Positions 50,374 through 58,924 of a stretch of 64,000 nt of DNA are shown here, one piece after another. Below the pieces are notes generated by a model that saw only the letters and a list, made by a program, of their open reading frames with translations, was not told the DNA's origin and did not search any database. The stretch comes from SMYC01 sp963578475 (GTDB lineage Bacteria; Acidobacteriota; Vicinamibacteria; Marinacidobacterales; SMYC01), in contig CAUZCL010000020.1 in the NCBI GenBank assembly GCA_963578475.1, positions 1 to 64,000 of the forward strand, in the 5' to 3' direction. Each line of letters starts with the position of its first letter. Positions within the stretch are counted from its first letter, which is position 1. The translations under genes and the position numbers were made by a program.

Positions 50374-51809
50374 GGTCGAATCTCCTGAACTGCGGGCTGG
50401 CTTCCTTTCGGACCGCTCGCCCAGCCACCGAGGATGGCGGAGAAGAGGCCGGCGCTACCGCCGCAGTGGACTACAAGAAGGCCGCCCGGACGGAACTTGG
50501 TCACAGGCTGGCTGCGAAAAGACTCGGGCATGCCTTCCGCCATTTCGTCCACCCCGCGCATCATCTCTTCGCCCGGCATCGTCAAGAGCTCTGTCAGTCT
50601 TTCGATGAGTTGCTCTTTACTCCAGCCCGCCTCTTTGAGAACGCGCGCGTGCTCCGGGCCAATGACGAGCATCGCGTCAAAGCCGATCGCGAGCTTCGGG
50701 TGCTGCACGGTACGAAGTGTTGCGGCCAGGCTGCGCGCCAGAGACATCGGCTCGCGCGAACGCTGGTCGATGACGTTGCGCGGCCCTTCACCGGCGAACA
50801 CCGTGACGGTGCTTGTGCCCGGCTCGGCGCCGAGGTCTGCGGATAAAGGTCCCCAGGGTGAGCTTTCCTCGTCTTCCGCAAAACAGAAGCCGAGCTTCCC
50901 GGGGTTGCCGTAAGTCGCGCGGTCCACTTCTCCTGGGCGTCCACCACCGACGTTCCGGACGACGAGCTGCAGCGCGCGTCCAATCGTCGCGTTGGCGCGG
51001 TTGCCTTGCCCTAGCACGTTCATCCCGGAATTCATTCCGATCGCGCGACGGATGGGACCGTTCACAACGATAATCGGCCCGACCCCCATCGTGGTGGCGA
51101 TAACGCCGTGCATGTTGAAGCGATCGGTGCACGCGGCTTCCACCGCTGCTAACACCACGAGCAAGTACTCGGGTTTGCAGCCCGCCATCACGGCGTTGAT
51201 CGCGACCTTCTCGACGGTGCACGCCACGAGATCGGGCGGCACCGTTGCGATAACGTCGTCGGGCGCACGCGTCGTTCCCTCGAGCATCTCGAGTACGCGC
51301 TTTTCTGTCGGTGGCACGACAGGCAGCCCGTCACTCCAACCGCGGGTGTACATCGCTTCCATTTCGTCTTCGAGCGCAGCGAGCTCGACGCGGCGTGCAT
51401 GAAGCTTCGAGCCGCCGAAGCGCACCGAGAGCTCCGCTTCGCGGGAGGGATCGACACTGAGCGAGCCGCACCCAGGGCGAAGCGCGGGAAGGCCGTCGCC
51501 GAGCGCGGGGATGCCCGTGAGCGCTTCCCATTCCTCGCGCTGCCAGCCCAGTACGCGCTCGCGCTCCTCGCCGCCCTCGACGCGGATGAGGGTCGGTACC
51601 GTCTCGATCTGGTGGTGCCACGACTGCTCGAGCGCCGTGTCGTCCACCGCCGGGATACCGGGCGGGAATGTCGGGTCATCTTGTGTATAAACCGTCAGCG
51701 ATGCCTTCGCGGAGATTTGCTGCAGAACGGGTACGACGAGCTCGCAGGTCGGGCAATCGCGTTTGACGAAAGCGACGAGGCCGGACGGCAGAGAAGTGGA
51801 CGGGCTCAC
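50370..51809 (-). CDS. Thioredoxin-fold protein with large uncharacterised domain, partner of the UGSC selenoprotein
   Basis: This 479-residue protein, starting at GTG 51809, has an N-terminal thioredoxin-like domain with a CPTC active site (AFVKRDCPTCELVVPVLQQ, cysteines 19 and 22) and a cis-Pro region (ETVPTLIRVEGG). From about residue 150 to the end is a large domain I cannot assign. It contains MYTRGWSDGLPVVPPTEKRV, NAVMAGCKPEYLLVVLAAVE, GMNSGMNVLGQGNRANATIG and GGLLVVHCGGSAGLFSAILG. The glycine-rich and cysteine-containing segments suggest a substrate or metal pocket. Its stop overlaps the selenoprotein start, so the two are made together. A redox relay from CPTC to the UGSC selenol, with the large domain as catalyst, is a reasonable inference. 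Confidence 0.8.
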   Translation of the reverse strand: MSPSTSLPSGLVAFVKRDCPTCELVVPVLQQISAKASLTVYTQDDPTFPPGIPAVDDTALEQSWHHQIETVPTLIRVEGGEERERVLGWQREEWEALTGIPALGDGLPALRPGCGSLSVDPSREAELSVRFGGSKLHARRVELAALEDEMEAMYTRGWSDGLPVVPPTEKRVLEMLEGTTRAPDDVIATVPPDLVACTVEKVAINAVMAGCKPEYLLVVLAAVEAACTDRFNMHGVIATTMGVGPIIVVNGPIRRAIGMNSGMNVLGQGNRANATIGRALQLVVRNVGGGRPGEVDRATYGNPGKLGFCFAEDEESSPWGPLSADLGAEPGTSTVTVFAGEGPRNVIDQRSREPMSLARSLAATLRTVQHPKLAIGFDAMLVIGPEHARVLKEAGWSKEQLIERLTELLTMPGEEMMRGVDEMAEGMPESFRSQPVTKFRPGGLLVVHCGGSAGLFSAILGGWASGPKGSQPAVQEIRP

Positions 51810-51849
51810 GGCCTGAGCCTATCAGCAAGAGGCGCTCCTTTGTGTCAAA

Positions 51850-52351
51850 GTGATCACAGTGGCTGATCACGAGAAAGACCCGCTGGCACGTCTCGCCGTT
51901 CTTGCCGACTCGGTCGACGAGACCTTCGCGCGCATACAAGCGCGCCAGGAGGCGTGTATGCAATATCGTGCGGGATGCACCGATAGCTGCCGCGCGCGAC
52001 TTTCGATCACGCATGTCGAAGCAGAGTTTTTTTCGCCGCGGCTTGGCACGCCTGTCAGAGGTGGAACGGAAAGAGCTTGCGCGACGGGCGCGAGACAAAA
52101 CGCGGGAAATGTGTCCGGCTTTGGATCCTGAGGGGCGTTGCCAGCTCTACGATGCGCGGCCCTTGATCTCTCGCTCTTTCGGCGTTCCTCTGAGGCGTCG
52201 CCGCGAGGTGGTCCTCGTGAATCCGCCCGTCATCGACGTCTGCGATCTTAATTTTGTCGACGTGCCGCTCGAGACGCTGGCCCAAACGCCGCGCATCTTA
52301 TATCAGCGGGGCCTCACTCGGGTCGAAACAGCCACAGCAACCCTCGGGTAA
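51850..52351 (+). pseudogene. YkgJ-family cysteine-cluster protein, frameshift at a T-run
   Basis: The first part reads QEACMQYRAGCTDSCRARLS and THVEAEFF. The run of seven T at 52027-52033 then puts the natural continuation, RRGLARLSEVERKELARRAR and CPALDPEGRCQLYDARPLIS, into the next frame, which runs to 52351. Dropping one T restores one protein of about 165 residues. YkgJ-like proteins bind Zn or Fe with a C-x-C-C-C cluster. Here the usual final CR is SR. The gene is divergent from the Trx-UGSC operon and overlaps the 3' end of the esterase by 38 bp. A homopolymer sequencing error is the simplest explanation. Confidence 0.7.
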
Positions 52352-53177
52352 GCGCTGCGGGGAAAACGCTGTTATGCGTCTCGTCCGGAAAGACGAGCGT
52401 CTCGAGGACCAGGCTCGGGTAGCCTCGACTTTCCAAGCGTCCAGCAAGGGCTTCGAGATCTTCGACCATCGGCACCCTGATGTGGGGCGGGTTCTCACGC
52501 CCTCCGATGAAAAGCCCAACCCGCGCCTTCAGGTCCGTGCGCTCTCGCGCTGACTGTTCTTCGAGCTCGAAAATGAACCGCTCGTCATACCAATAAGATG
52601 GGCTGATGGCGAGATAGCGATCGAAGAGCTCGGGCCGTGTCAAAAGAACATAGGTCGTGAAGAGTCCGCCGTAGGAATGGCCGACGAGAGCGCGCTCGCC
52701 ATTCGTGCGATAGCGGCTCTCGATCAGCGGAGTGACCTTCGTGGCCAAGAAATAGCGAAACGCGGGTCCGCCACCGGAGAACTTTTGGAGATTCCGGCCA
52801 TAACCACCGACGAGTGTGTGCGTGGGCGTGTAGTCCCGTGTGCGGTGTTGGCGATAGGTCGGGATGTCTTGGCTCTGTCCCTCGTAGCCGATCCCGACGA
52901 GAATGACGGGAGGCATGTTTCGCCGGTCCACGAAGTGCTGAACAACATTATGTGCGATCGCGAAGGAGTAGTCGGGATCGAGCAGAAACACCACTGGATA
53001 GCTCTTCTGCTCGCTTGCGTAATCTCGTGGCAGGCTGACATAGAGAACCTGCTCGATCAAGCGATTCTCGGACGGCTTGATATGAAGCACCTCCGTGTGG
53101 GGTAGGGAATACGCGGAAGGGGAGTCTGGCTCGTCGATTTGGCTTGAGCTCGCAAGAGTCAGCGATAGCAACAGCAT
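52314..53177 (-). CDS. Exported alpha/beta hydrolase, enterochelin-esterase-like
   Basis: The 287-residue protein has a short leader (MLLLSLTLASSSQ). It shows the esterase fold of the YbbA/Fes group: VSLPRDYASEQKSYPVVFLL DP, the nucleophile elbow LVGHSYGGLFTTYV with serine in GHSYGG, AISPSYWYDE, and the histidine in PDETHNSVFPAAL. It probably cleaves esters of siderophores or other secreted compounds. Its 3' end overlaps the converging YkgJ-like gene by 38 bp. The gene is intact. Confidence 0.85.
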   Translation of the reverse strand: MLLLSLTLASSSQIDEPDSPSAYSLPHTEVLHIKPSENRLIEQVLYVSLPRDYASEQKSYPVVFLLDPDYSFAIAHNVVQHFVDRRNMPPVILVGIGYEGQSQDIPTYRQHRTRDYTPTHTLVGGYGRNLQKFSGGGPAFRYFLATKVTPLIESRYRTNGERALVGHSYGGLFTTYVLLTRPELFDRYLAISPSYWYDERFIFELEEQSARERTDLKARVGLFIGGRENPPHIRVPMVEDLEALAGRLESRGYPSLVLETLVFPDETHNSVFPAALTRGLLWLFRPE

Positions 53178-53211
53178 TTGTTCTATCGGGACTTTGTGGA
53201 GCAGCGAGCGC

Positions 53212-54057
53212 CTACTGGCTGTCGGTTGCGGCTTTGACGGTGACTTTCACGTGGGCGTTGGTCCAGCAGCACTGCGAGCCGCCACCGCCATTGCCCGACG
53301 TGTCGTTCACTTGCAGCCTCAGCGTGTAGTCGCCGGGCTCGGAGAACGTCACCGTCGTCGTGTTCTTTCCGTCCTCTTTGCTCACCTCCGGCTTCGTGTT
53401 CTCGAAAGTCACCTCGCCGGGTCCGCGGAACTTGTTCCAGGTGACGCGGGCGGGAGGGTCGATCGCGCGGGCGCGACGATATTCGTCGACGACGCCGTCA
53501 TCGTTGGCCCACGTCGTCAACGTGAGTGGTTCTGAGACCGTCGCCTCGTAGCTCGCGGCGATGCCTGCCGGTGGTCCCTGGAACGCATTGCCTTCCACTT
53601 CGAGGCGCACCGTCGGCGGAGTGTTGCCTTGCGCTGCGTCGAGAAACGGGTCGACTTCCCAAAGCGGATTCAGGCGCATGGGTACTTTTGTTGATTTGTT
53701 GTTCGCCGTCAGGTGCCACGTGATCTCTTTACCGGCAAAGTCCGCGGGCATCACGATGGTGAAGACGCCCCAATTACGTTTGGGCTGGAAGTGGGTGGGC
53801 TGTCCTCGGTCCGCATCGCCGGGCTCGAAGCGATTGTCGGGCCCCACGGGGGTCTCGATGGATTCCTCTTTGTTGCGGTTGAAGTAGCCAACCAGGAGCG
53901 TATAGGTTCCGTCTCCGTTTTTGTACCAGCCTTCATAAGCAGCCGAGATGCTTTGTCCAGATTTCTTGACCGGTGCGAGAGGAAGTTGGGCCAGGGCGAG
54001 CCCGGTACCGAGTGCTCCCATCGAAAGGATGACGACGGCGAAACGAAACAACTGCAT
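53212..54057 (-). CDS. Exported beta-rich protein with Ig/PKD-like domain
   Basis: From the ATG at 54057 the leader is MQLFRFAVVILSMGALGTGL followed by ALAQ. The first half (residues 25-135) contains SAAYEGWYKNGDGTYTLLVG and GVFTIVMPADFAGKEITWHL. The second half has an Ig-like domain: PPTVRLEVEGNAFQGPP, NDDGVVDEY and VTFSEPGDYTLRLQVNDTSG. It ends with an odd GGGGSQCCWTNAHVKVTV tail, where the adjacent cysteines may form a disulfide. Function is unknown. It follows a cytochrome-type oxidase gene on the same strand with a 63-bp gap and probably acts in the envelope with it. Confidence 0.75.
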   Translation of the reverse strand: MQLFRFAVVILSMGALGTGLALAQLPLAPVKKSGQSISAAYEGWYKNGDGTYTLLVGYFNRNKEESIETPVGPDNRFEPGDADRGQPTHFQPKRNWGVFTIVMPADFAGKEITWHLTANNKSTKVPMRLNPLWEVDPFLDAAQGNTPPTVRLEVEGNAFQGPPAGIAASYEATVSEPLTLTTWANDDGVVDEYRRARAIDPPARVTWNKFRGPGEVTFENTKPEVSKEDGKNTTTVTFSEPGDYTLRLQVNDTSGNGGGGSQCCWTNAHVKVTVKAATDSQ

Positions 54058-54120
54058 CTGACGACCCCTGAGTTGATGGGGCGGGGAGGGCGCCAAAAGG
54101 CGCCCTCCCCGCCGTGAGAC

Positions 54121-55467
54121 CTATTGCTGAAACTGATCGGTGGCTTCTTCGCCGTCGAGCGCTTTCCGCTTCTCGACTTCGACCTTGAAGTCTTCGTCTT
54201 CCATGTAGGTGATGTTCACCCAGGCATGCGCCATCTCGTCGATGGTGCGGTCGCCCCACCCTACCCACTGATCGGGATCGGGATTGTCGCGGTTCGCGGA
54301 CGTGTTGTCGTGCCACGAGGTGAAGCTCAGGATCGTTCCCTTGGGGAGAAGCGGCGCCACGTGATCCGCATACACGTAGTTGTTGTGCCAATCGAACTGA
54401 AAGTTGTCGACGTGGCTCAAGATCTCGCGTTTGCCATCGGGGTGGATCGCTTCCATCGTCATTGCCTTGCCGCGCAGATGCATGTGCGGCTGATAGTTCT
54501 CGACGCGACCGGCGGACTTCAGGACGTGGAAGCCCTGATGAACGCTGATCTCGTTGGGCGCGATGTCCAAGTCTCGCACGCCGGAAATCGCATGGAAGAG
54601 GGCCAGGTTCTGACGGAACTTGGGCTCTTCACCTTTGGGATAGAAATAGATCGCCATCTCGGTCTGCGCCACGATCTCTTCGCCCACGGCGTGGATGTGA
54701 ATGTCCCAAGCGATCGACGAGCCCGGAAGCATCAGCTTGCCGCTATTCGGACGCATGAGCTCACCTTGCTTGCCAACGGCCCATTCCATAAATAGACCCG
54801 AACCGATAGCGTCATCGTCGTCGACGTTCGTGTTGTCGGCGCCTGGCTCTTCCTGCTGCAGCCTCGCGAGCGCGTGATGGATCACCTGGCGGCCCTTCAC
54901 CGTCGTGGGCCGGATCTCGATCGCCCGCACCCAGCGAGGTTCCGTCAGTCCCGTCTCGATCACGGGGCGATACCAGACATCCGCTGCTTGGGTGGGCATC
55001 GTATACGGCGTCGACTTGACGATGAGATCGGGCTCGTCGAAGAGCTCGGCGAACATCCACGTCTCACCGTCCGGCCAGCTCACCGGAGGCGGTATGTCTT
55101 CCGTCTTGCCTCCTGGCGCGCCGTCATCGATCCAATTCACGATCGTCGCGATCTGTTCGTCGCTGAGCGAGCGATCGTTCTTGAACTCCTGGATGCCGAC
55201 CGTTTTGTCGATGTGCCACGGCGGCATCTGACGGTTCGCGACCGCTTCTCTGATCGAAGCGGCCCATGGGCGCGTTTCCTGATAGCTCATGAGCGACATG
55301 GGGGCGATGGAGCCCGGCCGATGGCACGATTCGCACTTTTGCTGAAAAATCGGGGCAATATCCTTGGTAAAGGTCGCTCGCTCCGTGCCCGTCTCCGCGG
55401 AAACGAAGGTAGCCACGAAAATCAGAGAGGCTACGAGTAAAAGTGTAATTTTGGCGGTCTTTGCCAT
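54121..55467 (-). CDS. Exported cytochrome c-like protein with copper type II monooxygenase-like domain
   Basis: The 448-residue protein has a signal peptide (MAKTAKITLLLVASLIFVAT). A c-type haem domain follows: IAPIFQQKCESCHRPGSIAP with CxxCH, and the MPPWH and LSDEQIATIVNWIDDGAPGG helices. The C-terminal 290 residues resemble peptidylglycine-type copper monooxygenases, with VIHHALARLQ, IAWDIHIHAVGEEI, NYQPHMHLRGKAMTMEAIHP and FQFDWHNNYVYAD as histidine-rich copper sites. Such fusions are frequent in acidobacteria and planctomycetes. The substrate is unknown. The gene is complete and heads a small operon with the Ig-like protein. Confidence 0.8.
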   Translation of the reverse strand: MAKTAKITLLLVASLIFVATFVSAETGTERATFTKDIAPIFQQKCESCHRPGSIAPMSLMSYQETRPWAASIREAVANRQMPPWHIDKTVGIQEFKNDRSLSDEQIATIVNWIDDGAPGGKTEDIPPPVSWPDGETWMFAELFDEPDLIVKSTPYTMPTQAADVWYRPVIETGLTEPRWVRAIEIRPTTVKGRQVIHHALARLQQEEPGADNTNVDDDDAIGSGLFMEWAVGKQGELMRPNSGKLMLPGSSIAWDIHIHAVGEEIVAQTEMAIYFYPKGEEPKFRQNLALFHAISGVRDLDIAPNEISVHQGFHVLKSAGRVENYQPHMHLRGKAMTMEAIHPDGKREILSHVDNFQFDWHNNYVYADHVAPLLPKGTILSFTSWHDNTSANRDNPDPDQWVGWGDRTIDEMAHAWVNITYMEDEDFKVEVEKRKALDGEEATDQFQQ

Positions 55468-55560
55468 TTCTTAAACCCTCGAGCGGGACATAGACCCATT
55501 AGAAAGCTAAACGATGCACCGGGGTAAATACAAGCGGGTCCCGGGCAACCTCTCTGGGGC

Positions 55561-56202
55561 TCAGTTCGTCGCGAAGCAGTAGAACAGGCCGTCGCCGCCA
55601 GTTCCTTGGAGATCGGACTGACTGCAGCCGCGCGAGTCGTGTGCCGAGTTCCAGGACGAGCCGTCATCCCCGCCGCCCTTACGGTCGTGGTGCCCCACAC
55701 GAGCGCTGCCCTCGCCGCTTCCGGTCCAGTTCGAGCAATTGTTGTCGTCGCCATCCGTATAGGCGGTGCCGTCGGCATTCGTGCCCGTAATGATGTCGTG
55801 GCGGTTCGGGGTGTCCCCGCGGCCATTCACGACCTCGCCTTTTTCGTTGATGTTCGTCTCTTTCGTGAGGCCGTTCTCACCGTGGAGATGGGCGACGTCA
55901 TCGGCGATCTTGACGCCCTTCGAGTTGTGCCAAGGGCCGCTCCCGATGCGGTCTTTCGCGTGGACGGTGCTGTCGCCGGTCGTGCCCAGATAAGCGTGCC
56001 AGGTTTTGCCTGTGACGCCGACAGCTTCGGCGAGCTTCGCACAATGGGCGTCAGCGCCGTCGAGCCCGCCCAAAGCGGCTCCTTCGCCCGGACCCGCGCT
56101 CGTGAGGAAAAAGCTCATTTGGGAATCCGCGTCTTGAGCAAAAAGGGAATAGGCGCCAAGCGCCAGCATCGTGAGTGTGGACAGAATAACGGTCTTTTTC
56201 AT
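55561..56202 (-). CDS. Exported lectin-like protein (DUF1554/endostatin-like)
   Basis: From the ATG at 56202 (GGAGA before it) the leader is MKKTVILSTLTMLALGAYSL. The mature part shows a C-type-lectin-like arrangement: GGLDGADAHCAKLAEAVG, TWHAYLGTTGDSTVHAKDRI, GSGPWHNSKGV, NCSNWTGSGEGSARVGHHDR and a final GDGLFYCFATN. Paired cysteines fit disulfides. Such proteins are found in many environmental bacteria and may bind glycans or calcium. The internal Asp/Asn/Gly richness is typical. The gene is intact and isolated. Confidence 0.75.
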   Translation of the reverse strand: MKKTVILSTLTMLALGAYSLFAQDADSQMSFFLTSAGPGEGAALGGLDGADAHCAKLAEAVGVTGKTWHAYLGTTGDSTVHAKDRIGSGPWHNSKGVKIADDVAHLHGENGLTKETNINEKGEVVNGRGDTPNRHDIITGTNADGTAYTDGDDNNCSNWTGSGEGSARVGHHDRKGGGDDGSSWNSAHDSRGCSQSDLQGTGGDGLFYCFATN

Positions 56203-56284
56203 TGAAATCTCCTTTGCGCTCGCTGTTCTAGTGATGACGGGAGCAAAAGTCAAGAGGCTTGGTGTCATTCTTTAAGCGGGCCGC

Positions 56285-57715
56285 CTAGGACGAGGATTGC
56301 GCGGCGCGGATCGCGCGGCCCGGATGAGCGCCAGGAACGAGCTCGCCTTCGTCAACGACGAGCACGCCGTTTACGAGAACGTAGGGGATGCCGTCCGGGG
56401 GCACGCCCGAGTGCGTATAGGTGGACTTGTCGATGACGGTGTCAGGATTGAAGATCGTGATGTCGGCATCGGCGCCCACTTTCAGACGGCCTTTGTTCCG
56501 CATCGCGGGGACATAGGTCTCGAGCCGTTTCGCGGGCTCGATCGTCATTTTACGCAACGCGTCCATGAGCGTGAGCGCTTTGTCTTCACGCACATATTTG
56601 CCGAGCACGCGTGAATAGGTTCCCGAGCCTCTCGGGTGGCCGCGGCCGTTCGAGATCCCGCCGTCGCTCGCGATCATCGTCAAAGCGCTTTCGACGGCCG
56701 CCCTCGTCATCTCTTCAGTGCGGCTATGAATGATCACCGAACCACCTTGCTCGCGATACTGACCAAAATTTTCGCGCGTCAACCGCTCGCCAGTGGCCAC
56801 CCACTGATGGATGCCGAATCGTTCGTCGTCCCAGCTCTCCCAGTCGTCGAACAGGGCGGATTCGATGCGCGTCTGCCCCGCGCTATACGGGTAGCACTCG
56901 GTCGTGACGTCTTGTCCGGCCGCTCGTGCCTCTTCGATCCTCGCGAGAAACGCCGGCGTTTCGGCGCCACCACTCGAGTTGGCGTGCACGATGTGGAGTG
57001 GCGCTCCGGCTTTCTTCGCGGTCTCGATAGCTTCGATCAAACCCTGGAGTCCGCCGCGCACATGGATGTGCGCCGAAGCATTGCGCTCGGCGGCGACGCT
57101 CATCATCGTCTCGAGCTCGGTGAGCGTGGCGGCGGGCGTATAGGCCATTCCAAACCCGACGGCCACGGCGCCTTGATCGAGGCCTTCGGCAATGCGCCGG
57201 GCCATCTCGTCGATTAGCTCCTGCGAAGCCTCCTTGCTATTGGCGGCGCCGCTAGGAAGAAAGTCGCCGGGATCCTCCATAACGATCATACGCACCGGGA
57301 TGTGTCCGACGCTCACGCCGTAATGCGCGCGCTGACCGCTTTCGCGCTGCTCGTACCACTTCGCGACGTCGCCGGTGCCGACTTCGAGCTCGAGCCCGCT
57401 CGTCACGCCGTCCCGGATCATGAACGAGAAACCTTCGTCGTGCTGGCCGTGGACATGGAGGTCGATGAAGCCTGGCGCTACCACGAGGCCTGTCGCATCG
57501 ATCACGCGTTCACCTTCGATCGCGTCTTCGGTGATGGCTTCGATGCGGCCATCGCGGATACCGACATTGCGCATGGCGTCGAGGCCGGTTTCGGGATCCA
57601 TGACGCGGCCGCCGAGCACGACAACGTCGTAGCCCCCATCGCTCGTCTCCGGCTGCGTGCAGCTCGCGAGCCCGAGTGCAACAACACTCAGGATGATAAA
57701 AAGCTTCGTTCCCAT
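56285..57715 (-). CDS. Exported amidohydrolase, D-aminoacylase-like lipoprotein
   Basis: From the ATG at 57715 (GGAGGAAAG before it) the leader is MGTKLFIILSVVALGLASCT with a lipobox cysteine. The enzyme part has GGRVMDPETGLDAMRNVGIR, the metal motif GFIDLHVHGQ, HIHVRGG, IVHANSSGGAETPAF and the C-terminal GRLKVGADADITIFNPDTVI. It is related to N-acyl-D-amino-acid deacylases but lacks the GNCG motif, so it may cleave other N-acyl or dihydro substrates. It is intact, unlike the homologue at 3041-4573, and belongs to the rich set of exported hydrolases of this window. Confidence 0.8.
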   Translation of the reverse strand: MGTKLFIILSVVALGLASCTQPETSDGGYDVVVLGGRVMDPETGLDAMRNVGIRDGRIEAITEDAIEGERVIDATGLVVAPGFIDLHVHGQHDEGFSFMIRDGVTSGLELEVGTGDVAKWYEQRESGQRAHYGVSVGHIPVRMIVMEDPGDFLPSGAANSKEASQELIDEMARRIAEGLDQGAVAVGFGMAYTPAATLTELETMMSVAAERNASAHIHVRGGLQGLIEAIETAKKAGAPLHIVHANSSGGAETPAFLARIEEARAAGQDVTTECYPYSAGQTRIESALFDDWESWDDERFGIHQWVATGERLTRENFGQYREQGGSVIIHSRTEEMTRAAVESALTMIASDGGISNGRGHPRGSGTYSRVLGKYVREDKALTLMDALRKMTIEPAKRLETYVPAMRNKGRLKVGADADITIFNPDTVIDKSTYTHSGVPPDGIPYVLVNGVLVVDEGELVPGAHPGRAIRAAQSSS

Positions 57716-57789
57716 GCTTTCCTCCGTAAATCGAACCGTAGAATATCTCATTGCGTCCGCTGTCGACATCGAAGATGATGCGCGCTCGC

Positions 57790-58863
57790 ATGGATCCCAT
57801 CGCACATACGCTCTTCGGCGCCGCGGCGGCGCAAACAGGGCTCGGGCGCCGATCGGCCTATGCCACGGCCGCCCTCGTCATCGGGGCCAACCTGCCCGAT
57901 ATCGACGGCGTCGCTATGTTCCTGAGTGGCGACAGCGCGCTTTACTGGCGGCGCGGCTGGACGCACGGGATCCTAGCGCTCGTTCTGTTGCCGCTCCTTC
58001 TGACGGCGATCCTCATCGCCTGGAGTCGCGCGTTCGGCGGCCCGCCGCCGCGTCCGCGCGTCTTGCTGGGCCTTTCTTATCTCGCGGTGTGGTCCCACCC
58101 GTCGCTCGACTGGCTGAACACTTACGGTTTGCGCTGGCTGATGCCGTTTGACGGAACTTGGTTCTACGGCGATACGCTCTATGTCGTCGACCCGTGGTTC
58201 TGGCTGATTCTTGCGGGCGCGGCGTTCTTGTTTCGCTCCCGCCACCTCTGGAGTCTCGTAGCGTGCGCTCTCTTCTTCACGTTTTTCGCTTACCTTTTGT
58301 TTGGCGCCGTTCAAGGGCTCGTGCCCGCGAAAGCGATTTGGTGTGTGGCGATTCTAGGGCTCATCGTTCTGCGTGTGAAGCGCGTCGGTTATGACGAGTC
58401 GTCTGCGCGCCGTGTTGCGGCCGGAGCGCTTTTGATACTTGTGACTTATATCGGTGTCATGCATGCGGCCACGCGCGACGCGCGTCAGTTGATTCGGCAG
58501 ACCCTGGCCGAGCGTGGTGAAGATGTGCAACGGATCATGGTCGGCCCTGTTTTGGTGACGCCTTTCGTGCGAGACGTCGTCGTCGAAACACCCGAAGGCT
58601 ATATGCACGGTACGGCACACCTGTTTCCCGCTTTCGAGCTCGATCTAGCGCCGAGCAAGATTCCGCTCCTTCCGAAATCAAGCGAGGTGCGCGTGGCGAT
58701 CGCGTCGCCCGGTGCACGCGGCTTCATGAATTGGGCACGGTTTCCGTTTGCGGAGGTCGAGGAAACCTCATCGGGTTGCACGGTGTACCTTCTCGATGCG
58801 CGCTACACAGGCCGCCGGGGGAGCGGCTTCGGCACCGCGCGCGTCCACGTTGCGAAAGAATAG
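57790..58863 (+). CDS. YdjM/DUF457-type membrane-bound metal-dependent hydrolase
   Basis: The ATG at 57790 gives 357 residues starting MDPIAHTLFGAAAAQTGLGR. The motifs H..G (HTLFG), ANLPDIDGVAMFL and WRRGWTHGILALVLLPLL, plus SHPSLDWLNTYGLR, are those of the YdjM family of membrane hydrolases with several His/Asp ligands. There are about six membrane segments and a soluble C-terminal domain of about 130 residues. It is divergent from the amidohydrolase at 57715. The substrate is unknown, though relatives act on lipids or are DNA-damage-inducible membrane proteins. The gene is complete. Confidence 0.8.
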   Translation: MDPIAHTLFGAAAAQTGLGRRSAYATAALVIGANLPDIDGVAMFLSGDSALYWRRGWTHGILALVLLPLLLTAILIAWSRAFGGPPPRPRVLLGLSYLAVWSHPSLDWLNTYGLRWLMPFDGTWFYGDTLYVVDPWFWLILAGAAFLFRSRHLWSLVACALFFTFFAYLLFGAVQGLVPAKAIWCVAILGLIVLRVKRVGYDESSARRVAAGALLILVTYIGVMHAATRDARQLIRQTLAERGEDVQRIMVGPVLVTPFVRDVVVETPEGYMHGTAHLFPAFELDLAPSKIPLLPKSSEVRVAIASPGARGFMNWARFPFAEVEETSSGCTVYLLDARYTGRRGSGFGTARVHVAKE

Positions 58864-58924
58864 CTCTGTTCGCCTTGACGCGTAAAAAGCTTTATGATGA
58901 CGCCCATCTCAGGAGGTTAGGACG

